NCBI GenBank assembly: GCA_913055965.1
Contig: CAJXKX010000122.1
Coordinates: 1 to 6,552, forward strand
Reading direction: 5' to 3'
Source of the DNA: an uncultured Roseovarius sp.
GTDB taxonomy: Bacteria; Pseudomonadota; Alphaproteobacteria; Rhodobacterales; Rhodobacteraceae
DNA: 6,552 nt
Shown here: piece after piece, positions 1 through 5,751 of the stretch
How the letters are laid out: each line of letters opens with the position of its first letter
Position numbering within the stretch: the first letter of the stretch is position 1
Position numbers and translations under genes: made by a program
Notes under the pieces: generated by a model
The model's input: only the letters and a program-made list of their open reading frames with translations
Database searches by the model: none
What the model was told of the DNA's origin: nothing

Positions 1-397
1 CCGCATCACCGACATTTCCGGCGATGGCGGCGCACATGGCAAGGGCCATGTGGTGGCCGAGTTCGACATCTCTCCCGACCTGTGGTTCTTCAAATGCCAC
101 TTTCCGGGCAACCCGATCATGCCGGGCTGTCTGGGGCTGGACGGGCTGTGGCAGTTGACGGGCTTCAACCTGGGCTGGCGCGGCTGGCAGGGGCGCGGCT
201 ATGCGCTCGGCGTGGGCGAGGTCAAGCTCACCGGCATGGTGCGCCCGGACCGCAAGATGCTGACCTACAAGGTGGATTTCACCAAGGCGGTGCAGACGCG
301 GCGGCTGACCATGGGGGTGGCCGACGGCATCGTCGAGGCCGATGGCGAGGTGATCTACCAGGTCCGCGACATGAAGGTGGCGCTGAGCGAGGGCTGA
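1..397 (+). CDS. fabA: 3-hydroxydecanoyl-ACP dehydratase/isomerase FabA, 3' part
   Basis: FabA is a cytosolic hot-dog-fold dimer. It dehydrates 3-hydroxyacyl-ACP and isomerises trans-2- to cis-3-decenoyl-ACP, which opens the anaerobic route to unsaturated fatty acids. The reading frame starts at base 2 and enters from outside the window; 131 residues remain of a usual ~170, so roughly 40 N-terminal residues are missing. The active-site block is present: the catalytic His lies in WFFKCHFPGNP and the catalytic Asp in GCLGLDGLWQ, equivalent to His70 and Asp84 of the E. coli enzyme. Further family blocks are ALGVGEVK, RRLTMGVADG and the C-terminal YQVRDMKVAL. The dehydrase-only FabZ lacks this arrangement, so FabA is the better call. 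The stop is TGA at 395-397. The next gene is convergent and only 18 nt away, so nothing is co-transcribed downstream, and the usual alphaproteobacterial partner fabB is not there. Confidence 0.95.
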   Translation, partial: RITDISGDGGAHGKGHVVAEFDISPDLWFFKCHFPGNPIMPGCLGLDGLWQLTGFNLGWRGWQGRGYALGVGEVKLTGMVRPDRKMLTYKVDFTKAVQTRRLTMGVADGIVEADGEVIYQVRDMKVALSEG

Positions 398-415
398 GCC
401 GCGCGGCTGCGCCGC

Positions 416-937
416 TCACTCGGCCAGAAGCGCCTCGATCCGGTCGGTGATCGCGCCCGACAGCGGCTTGGTCATCGACCCCCAGGTGCCCGCCACGCGC
501 CCGTCGGGAGCGATCAGCACCTTGTTGAAGTTCCACGCGGGCGCGAACCCGGTCTCGGCCGACAGCGAGGCGTAGAACGGGTGCGCCTGCGGGCCGCGAA
601 CGGGCGTGATGGTGGTCATCGGGATATCGAGGCCGAAATTCACCTCGCAGAATTCCTTGACCTCGGCATCGCTCGACAGTTCCTGCCGGAAATCATCCGA
701 AGGCACGGCCAGAACGATCAGCCCCCGGTCGCGGTAGCGGTCATAGAGCGCCTGCAGCCCGTCATACTGGGGCGTAAAGCCGCAGCGCGAGGCGGTGTTG
801 ACCACCAGCACCGGCTGCCCCTCCCAATCCGAAAGGCGCAATTCGCCGCCGTCGATGTTGCCGAAAGGCGCCGTGCGGTCGAGCGCGGCGGCGGGCAGGG
901 CGAAAAGCATGGCGCAAAGGGCGGCGATCAGGCGCAT
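416..937 (-). CDS. Glutathione peroxidase family protein, exported, probably thioredoxin-type
   Basis: This 173-residue thioredoxin-fold peroxidase reduces hydroperoxides. Residues 1-19 form a signal peptide (charged start, hydrophobic core, AAA before LD), so it should act in the periplasm; most bacterial Gpx proteins are cytosolic. The peroxidatic Cys52 sits in NTASRCGFTPQY, and Trp135 and Asn136 of the catalytic tetrad are in WNFNK. The usual FPCNQF block, which carries the tetrad Gln, reads VPSDDF here (Asp82), so that residue is not canonical. Cys97 in EFCEVNFG aligns with the resolving Cys of yeast-type Gpx, which suggests a two-Cys mechanism recharged by a thioredoxin-like protein, not glutathione; this is inference. 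The start at 937 is supported by GGAGG five bases upstream and by the signal peptide. The gene lies 61 nt downstream of the aminotransferase on the same strand. I see no clear terminator in that gap and only a poor promoter candidate, so read-through is possible. Confidence 0.9.
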   Translation of the reverse strand: MRLIAALCAMLFALPAAALDRTAPFGNIDGGELRLSDWEGQPVLVVNTASRCGFTPQYDGLQALYDRYRDRGLIVLAVPSDDFRQELSSDAEVKEFCEVNFGLDIPMTTITPVRGPQAHPFYASLSAETGFAPAWNFNKVLIAPDGRVAGTWGSMTKPLSGAITDRIEALLAE

Positions 938-998
938 GGTGTCCTCCGTCTGTTGGCGGGGATACGCGCGGGCGCGCGCGCCGGATCAACCGGGCCGC

Positions 999-1865
999 TC
1001 ATCGCGCGTCGGAATGCGCCCAATCCCAATACATCTGCCGCACGCGCTCGGTGACCGGGCCGGGCTGATAGGCGGTGTCCTCGAAGGCCGAAACGGGCGT
1101 GACCTTCATCAGGTTGCCCGACAGGAACACCTCGTCGGCCGCGTGGAAATCGTCGAAGCTCATCACCGTCTCGTGGACCACCATCCCGGCACGGCGCATG
1201 TTGTCGATGTGGCGCGCGCGGGTGATGCCGGCAAGGAAGGTGCCGTTGGCGATGGGGGTGAACACCTCGCCGTCCCGGACGGCGAAGACATTGGCGGTCG
1301 CCGTCTCGGCCACGTTGCCGAGCGCGTCGGCGACGAGCGCGTTGCCGAAGCCGCGATCGCGCGCCTCCTTGAGCATCCGCGCGTTGTTGGGATAAAGGCA
1401 GCCCGCCTTGGCATTGACCACCGCATCCTCGAGCACCGGGCGGCGAAACCGCGTGCGGCAGAGCGTGGTGGCGGTGCCGGCGGGGGGCATCGGCACCTCC
1501 TCGAAGCAGATGGCAAACCCGGTCGCGCCCTCCTTTGGCAGCACGGCGAGATGCCCGCCATCGAGCGCCCAGTACATCGGCCGGATATAGATGGCGGCGT
1601 CCCGCGGATAGGCCTTGAGCCCCTCCCATATGATCGCCTGCATCTCGTCGGCGCTCACCGTGGGGGTGACCATCAGCGCCTCGGCGGAGGCGTTGAGCCG
1701 GGCGCAGTGGCGGTCGAGATCGGGGGCGATCCCGTCCACGTAGCGTGCCCCGTCGAACACCGACGAGCCAAGCCATGTGCCGTGATCGGCGGCCTTCATC
1801 ACCGCGATGTCGCCGTCGTGCCATCGCCCCTCGAAATACGTGCGGATATTGGTGCCTGTCGCCAT
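999..1865 (-). CDS. ilvE: Branched-chain amino acid aminotransferase-type enzyme (PLP fold type IV)
   Basis: This 288-residue cytosolic PLP enzyme of the class IV aminotransferase family probably transfers amino groups between Leu/Ile/Val and 2-oxoglutarate. Lys153 in VVNAKAGCLYPNN is the likely Schiff-base lysine. Glu187 in NVAETATANVF matches the conserved Glu that contacts the PLP pyridine nitrogen. GTFLAGITRARHI is the phosphate-binding TPxxxxxLxGITR-like block. The N-terminal WHDGDIAVMKAADHG and SSVFDGARYV are also typical. The open frame extends upstream to 2021, but ATG at 1865 is preferred: it gives the family's normal N terminus, follows a GGAGGGG stretch, and leaves a promoter upstream. 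The family also contains D-amino-acid aminotransferase and aminodeoxychorismate lyase. The overall sequence recalls the Rhodobacterales branched-chain annotation, but substrate choice cannot be proved here and a second ilvE paralogue may exist in the genome. Confidence 0.9.
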   Translation of the reverse strand: MATGTNIRTYFEGRWHDGDIAVMKAADHGTWLGSSVFDGARYVDGIAPDLDRHCARLNASAEALMVTPTVSADEMQAIIWEGLKAYPRDAAIYIRPMYWALDGGHLAVLPKEGATGFAICFEEVPMPPAGTATTLCRTRFRRPVLEDAVVNAKAGCLYPNNARMLKEARDRGFGNALVADALGNVAETATANVFAVRDGEVFTPIANGTFLAGITRARHIDNMRRAGMVVHETVMSFDDFHAADEVFLSGNLMKVTPVSAFEDTAYQPGPVTERVRQMYWDWAHSDAR

Positions 1866-1891
1866 GGTTTGCCCCTCCCTCTTCGGCGCGC

Positions 1892-1920
1892 AGCCTAGGC
1901 CGGTCGCGGCCGGGGGTCCA
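1892..1920 (-). promoter_or_regulatory. Putative sigma70-type promoter of the aminotransferase gene
   Basis: Reading the minus strand, TGGACC (complement of 1915-1920) is followed after 17 nt by TAGGCT (complement of 1892-1897). This matches TTGACA/TATAAT at 4/6 and 3/6 positions, including the key T, A and final T of the -10. The predicted transcript would begin around 1885, leaving a leader of about 20 nt before the ATG at 1865. The -10 contains one of only three CTAG words in the window. Confidence 0.4.
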
Positions 1921-1947
1921 GAGGGTGCCGCGCTCCGCGATCCGTGA

Positions 1948-1976
1948 CTTTCCATCGCGTTCGGGTCTGCTAGGGT
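1948..1976 (+). promoter_or_regulatory. Putative extended -10 promoter of the EEP lipoprotein gene
   Basis: CTTTCC (1948-1953), a 17-nt spacer and TAGGGT (1971-1976) preceded by TGC form an extended -10 promoter. Transcription would start near 1983, about 25 nt before the ATG at 2008. It lies back to back with the aminotransferase promoter in the 142-nt divergent spacer. A similar CTTTCC...TGC arrangement precedes the dehalogenase gene. Confidence 0.42.
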
Positions 1977-2007
1977 ATCGGGCCTGACGCCCCCTGACGG
2001 AGACCGC

Positions 2008-2976
2008 ATGAGCCCCGACACCGCGCGCCGCGCGCCTCCGAATCCGATCGCGCGGCGCGCGGTGCTTGCGCTGGCGTTGCTCGTGGTGGCGGCCTGCGCG
2101 GCACCGTCTCCGCCCGCGATGCCGCCCGCGCCGGACGCCGGGGCGATCCGCGCCGCAAGCTGGAACCTGCATTACATAGACGCAACCGTCGCGCCCGATC
2201 CGTCCTGGACCGACTCCGCGTGGCGTGCGCGGCGCGGGGCGCTTGAGCACGCGGCGCGCACGCTCGATGCCGATCTGCTGGCGCTGCAGGAGGTCGAGGT
2301 GCATGACGGCGACCGCAGCCTCGACGACCCGCGCCTCGGCTGGCTGCTGGCGGCGCTTCCGGGGCATCGCGCGGCGGCGGTGCGCTTTGACGGCGGGGTG
2401 ACACCGGGCCAGCCGATCCTCTACCGCGCATCGGAATTTGCGGTTCTGGACGAGGGTTTTGCCTTCTACGACGATCCCGACGCGTCGTTCCGGTCGTTGC
2501 GCGCCTTCGCGGGATATCCCGACGCGGTGACATGGGCGCGGCTGCGTCACCGGGCGAGCGGGCGCGCGCTGACCGTGTTCAACGTGCATTTCCATTTCTT
2601 CGACTCGGCGCAGCGGCTGCGCTCGGCGCGGCAGGTGCTGGCGCGGGCAGAGGCGGCGCAGGCGCGCGGCGACGCCGTGATCGTGCTGGGCGATTTCAAC
2701 GCCCGGCGCAATTCGCGCACGGTCGATCTGTTCCGCGCCGCCGGGTTCCGGCGGGCAGGGGCGCGGGGGGCCACGTTCCATTTCAACGCGGGGCTGCATC
2801 TCTTTGGCGCGATCGACCATGTGCTGCATGACGCGGCCACGGTGCCCGCCGCGCCGCCGCTGACGTGGCGCGGCGGGGCGGGGGGGCGCCCGCCCTCCGA
2901 TCACTACCCGGTGGTGGCCGATCTGCGGCTCAGCGCGCCTCGGCGAGCAGCGCCTCGACATCGAGCGGGGCATTGA
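2008..2976 (+). CDS. Endonuclease/exonuclease/phosphatase (EEP) family lipoprotein
   Basis: This 322-residue metal-dependent phosphoesterase has the DNase I/exonuclease III fold. Residues 15-30 form a lipoprotein signal ending in the lipobox VAAC with Cys30, so the mature protein should be lipid-anchored in the envelope. The preceding RRAVLALAL could be read as a weak Tat signal. All EEP motifs appear in order: Asn53 in SWNLHYID, Glu95 in ALQEVE, His194 in FNVHFHFF, Asp229 and Asn231 in LGDFNARRNS, Asp270-His271 in AIDHVLHD, and Asp298-His299 in SDHYPVVADL. These are the metal- and phosphate-handling residues, so the enzyme looks active. The substrate (nucleic acid, phospholipid head group or other phosphodiester) cannot be told. 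GGAG at 1999-2002 is the ribosome site. The fold should finish at about residue 308; the Arg/Ala-rich tail is encoded in a 47-bp overlap with the convergent VOC gene. Confidence 0.88.
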   Translation: MSPDTARRAPPNPIARRAVLALALLVVAACAAPSPPAMPPAPDAGAIRAASWNLHYIDATVAPDPSWTDSAWRARRGALEHAARTLDADLLALQEVEVHDGDRSLDDPRLGWLLAALPGHRAAAVRFDGGVTPGQPILYRASEFAVLDEGFAFYDDPDASFRSLRAFAGYPDAVTWARLRHRASGRALTVFNVHFHFFDSAQRLRSARQVLARAEAAQARGDAVIVLGDFNARRNSRTVDLFRAAGFRRAGARGATFHFNAGLHLFGAIDHVLHDAATVPAAPPLTWRGGAGGRPPSDHYPVVADLRLSAPRRAAPRHRAGH

Positions 2977-3418
2977 TCATCGCGAGCCGCCCCTCGGCGT
3001 CGCGGGGCCACGCGGCCTCGGGCTTGTCGCGGTAAAGCTCCACCCCGTTCTGATCGGGGTCGCGCAGGTAGACCGCCTCGCTCACCCCGTGGTCGGCGGC
3101 CCCGTCGAGCGGGATGCCGGCATCGACAACGCGGGCGACGGCATCTGCCAGCGCCGCGCGGTCGGGGTAGAGAAAGGCGGTGTGAAACAGCCCGGTATGG
3201 CCCGGCGGCGGCGGCGTGGCACCGAGGCTTTCCCAGGTGTTGAGGCCGATATGGTGGTGATAGCCGCCCGCCGACAGGAAGGCGGCGCGCCCGCCCGCGT
3301 AATACTGGACGAGGTCGAACCCGAGCACGCCGGAATAGAAGCCGATGGCGCGCTCGAGGTCGGAGACCTTGAGATGGACGTGGCCGATGCGGGTGGCGGG
3401 ATGGACGGGGGCGGTCAT
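2930..3418 (-). CDS. VOC (glyoxalase/extradiol dioxygenase) fold protein, CatE-like N-terminal half
   Basis: This 162-residue protein has two beta-alpha-beta-beta-beta units of the vicinal oxygen chelate fold, which usually holds one divalent metal. Likely ligands are His15 in IGHVHLKVSD, His79 in GLFHTAFLYP and Glu127 in NGVELYRD; the HHH cluster at 54-56 (GGYHHHIGLNTW) may add to the site. The HHHIGLNTW and LYPDR blocks recall the N-terminal half of Bacillus CatE-type catechol 2,3-dioxygenase, which is about 285 residues with two VOC halves; this protein has only one. It could be a dioxygenase, isomerase, glyoxalase or resistance protein, and I do not assign a substrate. The start is firm: AAGGAG (complement of 3427-3432) lies 8 nt before the ATG at 3418. 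The C terminus overlaps the opposing EEP gene by 47 bp. Confidence 0.88.
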   Translation of the reverse strand: MTAPVHPATRIGHVHLKVSDLERAIGFYSGVLGFDLVQYYAGGRAAFLSAGGYHHHIGLNTWESLGATPPPPGHTGLFHTAFLYPDRAALADAVARVVDAGIPLDGAADHGVSEAVYLRDPDQNGVELYRDKPEAAWPRDAEGRLAMINAPLDVEALLAEAR

Positions 3419-3451
3419 GGCGGGGGCTCCTTTGCCTCGGGGTCTGGGCGG

Positions 3452-3480
3452 AATGTGCCGTTTGCGCCCGCACCGCTCAA
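3452..3480 (-). promoter_or_regulatory. Putative promoter of the VOC gene
   Basis: On the minus strand TTGAGC (complement of 3475-3480) is followed after 17 nt by CACATT (complement of 3452-3457). The -35 matches 4/6 and the -10 only 3/6, so this is a weak candidate. It lies downstream of the predicted FKBP terminator and about 30-60 nt before the VOC start, which is where a separate promoter would be needed. Confidence 0.3.
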
Positions 3481-3572
3481 TTCCGCACCGGGGCGCAGGA
3501 GGTGTGCGGGGGAGCCGTCATCGCCCGCCGTTGCGGGCACGCGCCGTCCGACGCTGTCCCCCGCAAACGCAA

Positions 3573-3596
3573 CGCGCCGGGCAAGGGCCCGGCGCG
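3573..3596 (-). terminator. Strong GC hairpin after the FKBP gene, probable terminator
   Basis: A perfect 10-bp stem (CGCGCCGGGC pairing with GCCCGGCGCG) closes a 4-nt loop. It starts 24 nt after the FKBP stop codon. Read on the minus strand it is followed by TTGCGTTTGC, a broken T-rich stretch; the plus-strand side has no T run. The direction therefore fits termination of the FKBP transcript before the VOC promoter. The weak T tract means Rho or RNA end-protection may contribute. Confidence 0.65.
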
Positions 3597-3620
3597 CGCA
3601 TCCCGACGGGGCGGGACGTC

Positions 3621-4049
3621 TCAGGTGATATCGACCAGTTCGATGGCAAAGGTCAGGTCCTGGCCTGCGAGCGGGTGATTGGCGTCGAGGATCACCTCGC
3701 TTTCGGTCACCTCGGCCACGGTCACCGGCATCACCTGGCCCTGCGGCGTCTGCACCTGCAGGCGGGTGCCGATGTCGAGCGGGATATCCTCGGGAATGTC
3801 GGCGCGCGGCACCGCCTGCTTGGCGTCGGGATCGGCGGCACCGTAGGCGTCGGCGGCGGGCACCTCGACGGTCTTCTTGTCGCCCACGGCCATGCCGGGA
3901 AGGGCGGCGTCGAGACCGGGGATGATCTGACCCGAGCCGACGGTGAATTCGAGCGGATCGCGGCCCTGCGACGAATCGAAGGTTTCGCCGTCGGCCAGCG
4001 TGCCGGTGTAGTGTATACGGACGGTATCGCCCTCTTTGACCTGGGTCAT
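3621..4049 (-). CDS. SlyD-type FKBP peptidyl-prolyl cis-trans isomerase
   Basis: This 142-residue folding helper catalyses cis-trans isomerisation of prolyl bonds. The FKBP half-domain covers residues 1-70, with the signatures VRIHYTGTLADG, ETFDSS, GSGQIIPGLDAAL and PGMAVGDKKT. An insert-in-flap (IF) chaperone domain follows at about 71-122. The chain returns to the FKBP barrel with DANHPLAGQDLTFAIEL, a block highly conserved in SlyD/SlpA-like proteins. The His/Cys-rich metal-binding tail of E. coli SlyD is absent, so a nickel-delivery role is unlikely. There is no signal peptide, so it is cytosolic. The frame stays open to 4214, but ATG at 4049 gives the standard N terminus (MTQVKEGDTV) and follows TTGGAA at a suitable distance. 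It forms its own transcription unit between a predicted promoter at 4123-4151 and the hairpin at 3573-3596. Confidence 0.95.
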   Translation of the reverse strand: MTQVKEGDTVRIHYTGTLADGETFDSSQGRDPLEFTVGSGQIIPGLDAALPGMAVGDKKTVEVPAADAYGAADPDAKQAVPRADIPEDIPLDIGTRLQVQTPQGQVMPVTVAEVTESEVILDANHPLAGQDLTFAIELVDIT

Positions 4050-4122
4050 GCCATGTTCCAATGCTTGGGGAGGGGTGGGTTTGCAAGGCCGCGCGCGGCG
4101 CGGGTGCTTGGCGAATGGCGAG

Positions 4123-4151
4123 ACACTAGACGAGCCGTCACGGATTCGCAA
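4123..4151 (-). promoter_or_regulatory. Putative promoter of the FKBP gene
   Basis: On the minus strand TTGCGA (complement of 4146-4151) is followed after 17 nt by TAGTGT (complement of 4123-4128). The -35 matches 4/6 and the -10 keeps T, A and the final T. The transcript would begin near 4116, giving a leader of about 67 nt. The -10 overlaps the third and last CTAG of the window. Confidence 0.42.
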
Positions 4152-4173
4152 ACGGCCTCGGCGCGATGCGGGG

Positions 4174-4203
4174 CTTTCCCCTCGCGCGCGTTCGTGCCAG
4201 TCT
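4174..4203 (+). promoter_or_regulatory. Putative extended -10 promoter of the dehalogenase operon
   Basis: CTTTCC (4174-4179), an 18-nt spacer and CAGTCT (4198-4203) preceded by TGC give an extended -10 arrangement like the one before the EEP gene. Transcription would start near 4209, about 23 nt before the ATG at 4232, leaving room for the ribosome site AAAGGGGA at 4218-4225. The -10 itself is a poor match (A and final T only). Confidence 0.35.
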
Positions 4204-4231
4204 CCGCGCGACATGCGAAAGGGGACCCGCC

Positions 4232-4918
4232 ATGCCGATCACCACCTGCATTTTCGACGCCTACGGGACGCTCTTCGACGTGGCCGCCGCGGCGCGCGCC
4301 GCCGCCGCCGAGCCGGGGCGCGAGACCTTCGCCCGCCATTGGCCCGCGATCGCCGAGAAATGGCGGCTCAAGCAGCTTCAATACACCTGGCTGCGCGCGG
4401 TGATGGGCGAGCATATCGGCTTCTGGCAGGTGACGCGCGACGGGCTCGACTGGGCGCTCGAATCCGAGGGGCTCGGGGACGAGGACGCGCTGCGCGAGCG
4501 GCTGCTGCAACTCTACTGGGAACTCGAGGCCTATCCGGAAGTGCCCGACATGCTGGCCGCGCTCAAGGAGATGGGCCTGAACACCGCGATCCTGTCCAAC
4601 GGCGCGCCCGACATGCTCGACGCGGCGGTGCGCTCGGCGGGGATCGGCGACCGGCTCGACGACGTGCTGTCGGTGGAGAGCGTCGGCATCTTCAAGCCCG
4701 CGCGCGTGGTCTACGATCTCGTGGGCCAGCGCTTCGGCTGCGCGTCCGAGGAGGTGCTGTTCGTGTCCTCGAACGGCTGGGACGCCTGCGCCGCCGCAGG
4801 CTACGGCTTTCGCACCGTCTGGGTGAACCGCGCGGGCGACCCGGTGGACCGGCTGCCCGCCGCGCCCGATGCGCAACTCTCCGACCTCTCGGGCATTCCC
4901 GGCATGGTGGGCGGCTGA
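4232..4918 (+). CDS. (S)-2-haloacid dehalogenase, type II, HAD superfamily
   Basis: This 228-residue cytosolic enzyme should hydrolyse L-2-haloalkanoates to D-2-hydroxy acids with release of halide. It has the HAD core and the residues seen in L-DEX of Pseudomonas sp. YL: nucleophile Asp9 and Thr13 in FDAYGTLFD; halide-cradle Arg45 in KWRLKQLQYTWLR with Leu49; Phe64; Ser122-Asn123 in ILSNGAP; Lys155 in FKP; Tyr161; and Ser180-Asn181-Trp183-Asp184 in FVSSNGWDA. With the complete set present, dehalogenase is a stronger call than generic phosphatase. The natural substrate is unknown. The frame is open from 4166, but ATG at 4232 gives the normal N terminus and follows AAAGGGGA. It heads an operon: its TGA shares one base with the ATG of the alpha/beta hydrolase gene. 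Confidence 0.92.
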   Translation: MPITTCIFDAYGTLFDVAAAARAAAAEPGRETFARHWPAIAEKWRLKQLQYTWLRAVMGEHIGFWQVTRDGLDWALESEGLGDEDALRERLLQLYWELEAYPEVPDMLAALKEMGLNTAILSNGAPDMLDAAVRSAGIGDRLDDVLSVESVGIFKPARVVYDLVGQRFGCASEEVLFVSSNGWDACAAAGYGFRTVWVNRAGDPVDRLPAAPDAQLSDLSGIPGMVGG

Positions 4919-5751
4919 TGGCGCGCTTCGTCGCCTCGGACGGGACGGGGCTGCATTACGAGGACGCGGGCACGGGCCAGCCGGTGCTGTGCCTTGCGGG
5001 GCTCACGCGCAACAGCGCCGATTTCGGCTTCGTGCTGCCGCATCTCGACGGGTGCCGGGTGATCCGCATGGATTATCGCGGGCGCGGGCGGTCCGATCAT
5101 GCCGTCGACGTGATGTCCTACAACATCCTGCGCGAGGCGCAGGACGCGGTGGAATTGCTCGACCATCTGGGCCTCGCGCGCGTGACCGTGATCGGCACCT
5201 CGCGCGGCGGGCTGATCGCGATGGTGCTGGCGCATCTGCACCGCGACCGGCTGGCAGGCGTGGTGCTCAACGATATCGGCCCCGAGGTGGCGGGGGCGGG
5301 CATCGCCCGGATCATGGATTATGTCGGGCGCGAACCCGACCTGCCCGATCTCGACGCCTGCGCCGCAGCGCTCGCGCATGTCCACGCCGAGGCCTTTCCC
5401 GGCGTGCCGCTCGCGCGGTGGCGCGCGCAGGCCGAAGCGATGTTCTGCGAGATGCCCGGCGGCGGGCTGGGGCTGCGCTACGATCCGGGGCTGCGCGACG
5501 CGCTGGTGGGGCAGGCGGGCGCGGGCGAGGCACCGGACCTGTGGGAGATGTTCGACGCGCTGCGCGGTCTGCCGGTCGCCGCGATCCGGGGGGCCAATTC
5601 CGACCTGCTGGCCCCCGAGACCTTTGAAGAGATGCAGCGCCGCCACCCCGGCCTGATCGCCGCCACCGTGCCCGATCGCGGCCATGTGCCGTTTCTCGAC
5701 GAACCCGAGGCGCTGACCGCGATACGCGCCGTGCTGGAGCAGAGCCGATGA
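4918..5751 (+). CDS. Alpha/beta hydrolase, serine-type
   Basis: This 277-residue alpha/beta hydrolase has nucleophile Ser95 in the elbow IGTSRGG, probable acid Asp229 in GANSDLLAP, and base His256 in PDRGHVPFLDEPE. RMDYRGRGRSDH (50-61) is the common strand-4 region. The oxyanion region reads LAGLTRNS, where most relatives have HG. There is no signal peptide, so it is cytosolic. A lid of about 120-205 is rich in Ala and acidic residues. The triad has Ser, not the Asp of haloalkane or fluoroacetate dehalogenases, so an esterase, lactonase or amidase activity is expected; the substrate is not evident. ATG at 4918 overlaps the dehalogenase stop by one base, with only a weak ribosome site, so translation probably depends on re-initiation. 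The frame is open back to 4036, but that region reads the dehalogenase gene out of frame and is not part of the protein. Confidence 0.9.
   Translation: MARFVASDGTGLHYEDAGTGQPVLCLAGLTRNSADFGFVLPHLDGCRVIRMDYRGRGRSDHAVDVMSYNILREAQDAVELLDHLGLARVTVIGTSRGGLIAMVLAHLHRDRLAGVVLNDIGPEVAGAGIARIMDYVGREPDLPDLDACAAALAHVHAEAFPGVPLARWRAQAEAMFCEMPGGGLGLRYDPGLRDALVGQAGAGEAPDLWEMFDALRGLPVAAIRGANSDLLAPETFEEMQRRHPGLIAATVPDRGHVPFLDEPEALTAIRAVLEQSR

Noticed and set aside
397..415. Perfect 12-bp palindrome AGCCGCGCGGCT and a GCGGC-TGC-GCCGC hairpin between fabA and the peroxidase gene, possibly a bidirectional terminator
   Set aside because: The stems are short, there is no T run on either side, and such GC palindromes are common by chance at this composition.
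938..998. A promoter for the peroxidase gene in the 61-nt gap after the aminotransferase (TTGATC on the minus strand)
   Set aside because: The -35 is acceptable but no reasonable -10 lies at 16-18 nt; read-through from the aminotransferase is equally likely.
795..1898. A 367-codon plus-strand open frame opposite the peroxidase and aminotransferase genes
   Set aside because: It is the antisense of two well-supported genes and encodes a His/Gly/Arg-rich sequence with no domain signature.
928..2973. A very long open frame (681 codons) on the minus strand across the aminotransferase and EEP genes
   Set aside because: It covers the aminotransferase and EEP genes out of frame or antisense; its product is Arg/Pro/His-rich without recognisable domains, as expected for shadow frames in DNA of about 70% GC.
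4088..4099. Palindrome GCCGCGCGCGGC in the FKBP leader as an operator
   Set aside because: Alternating GC runs of this kind occur several times in the window (for example 970-982) and nothing links it to a regulator.
4036..4917. An upstream extension making the alpha/beta hydrolase 571 residues long
   Set aside because: The extension is the dehalogenase gene read in another frame. The true start at 4918 gives the normal family N terminus and a typical overlapping junction.
4918..5751. The alpha/beta hydrolase as a haloalkane or fluoroacetate dehalogenase, tempting because of its neighbour
   Set aside because: Those enzymes use an Asp nucleophile; this protein has Ser95 in GTSRGG.
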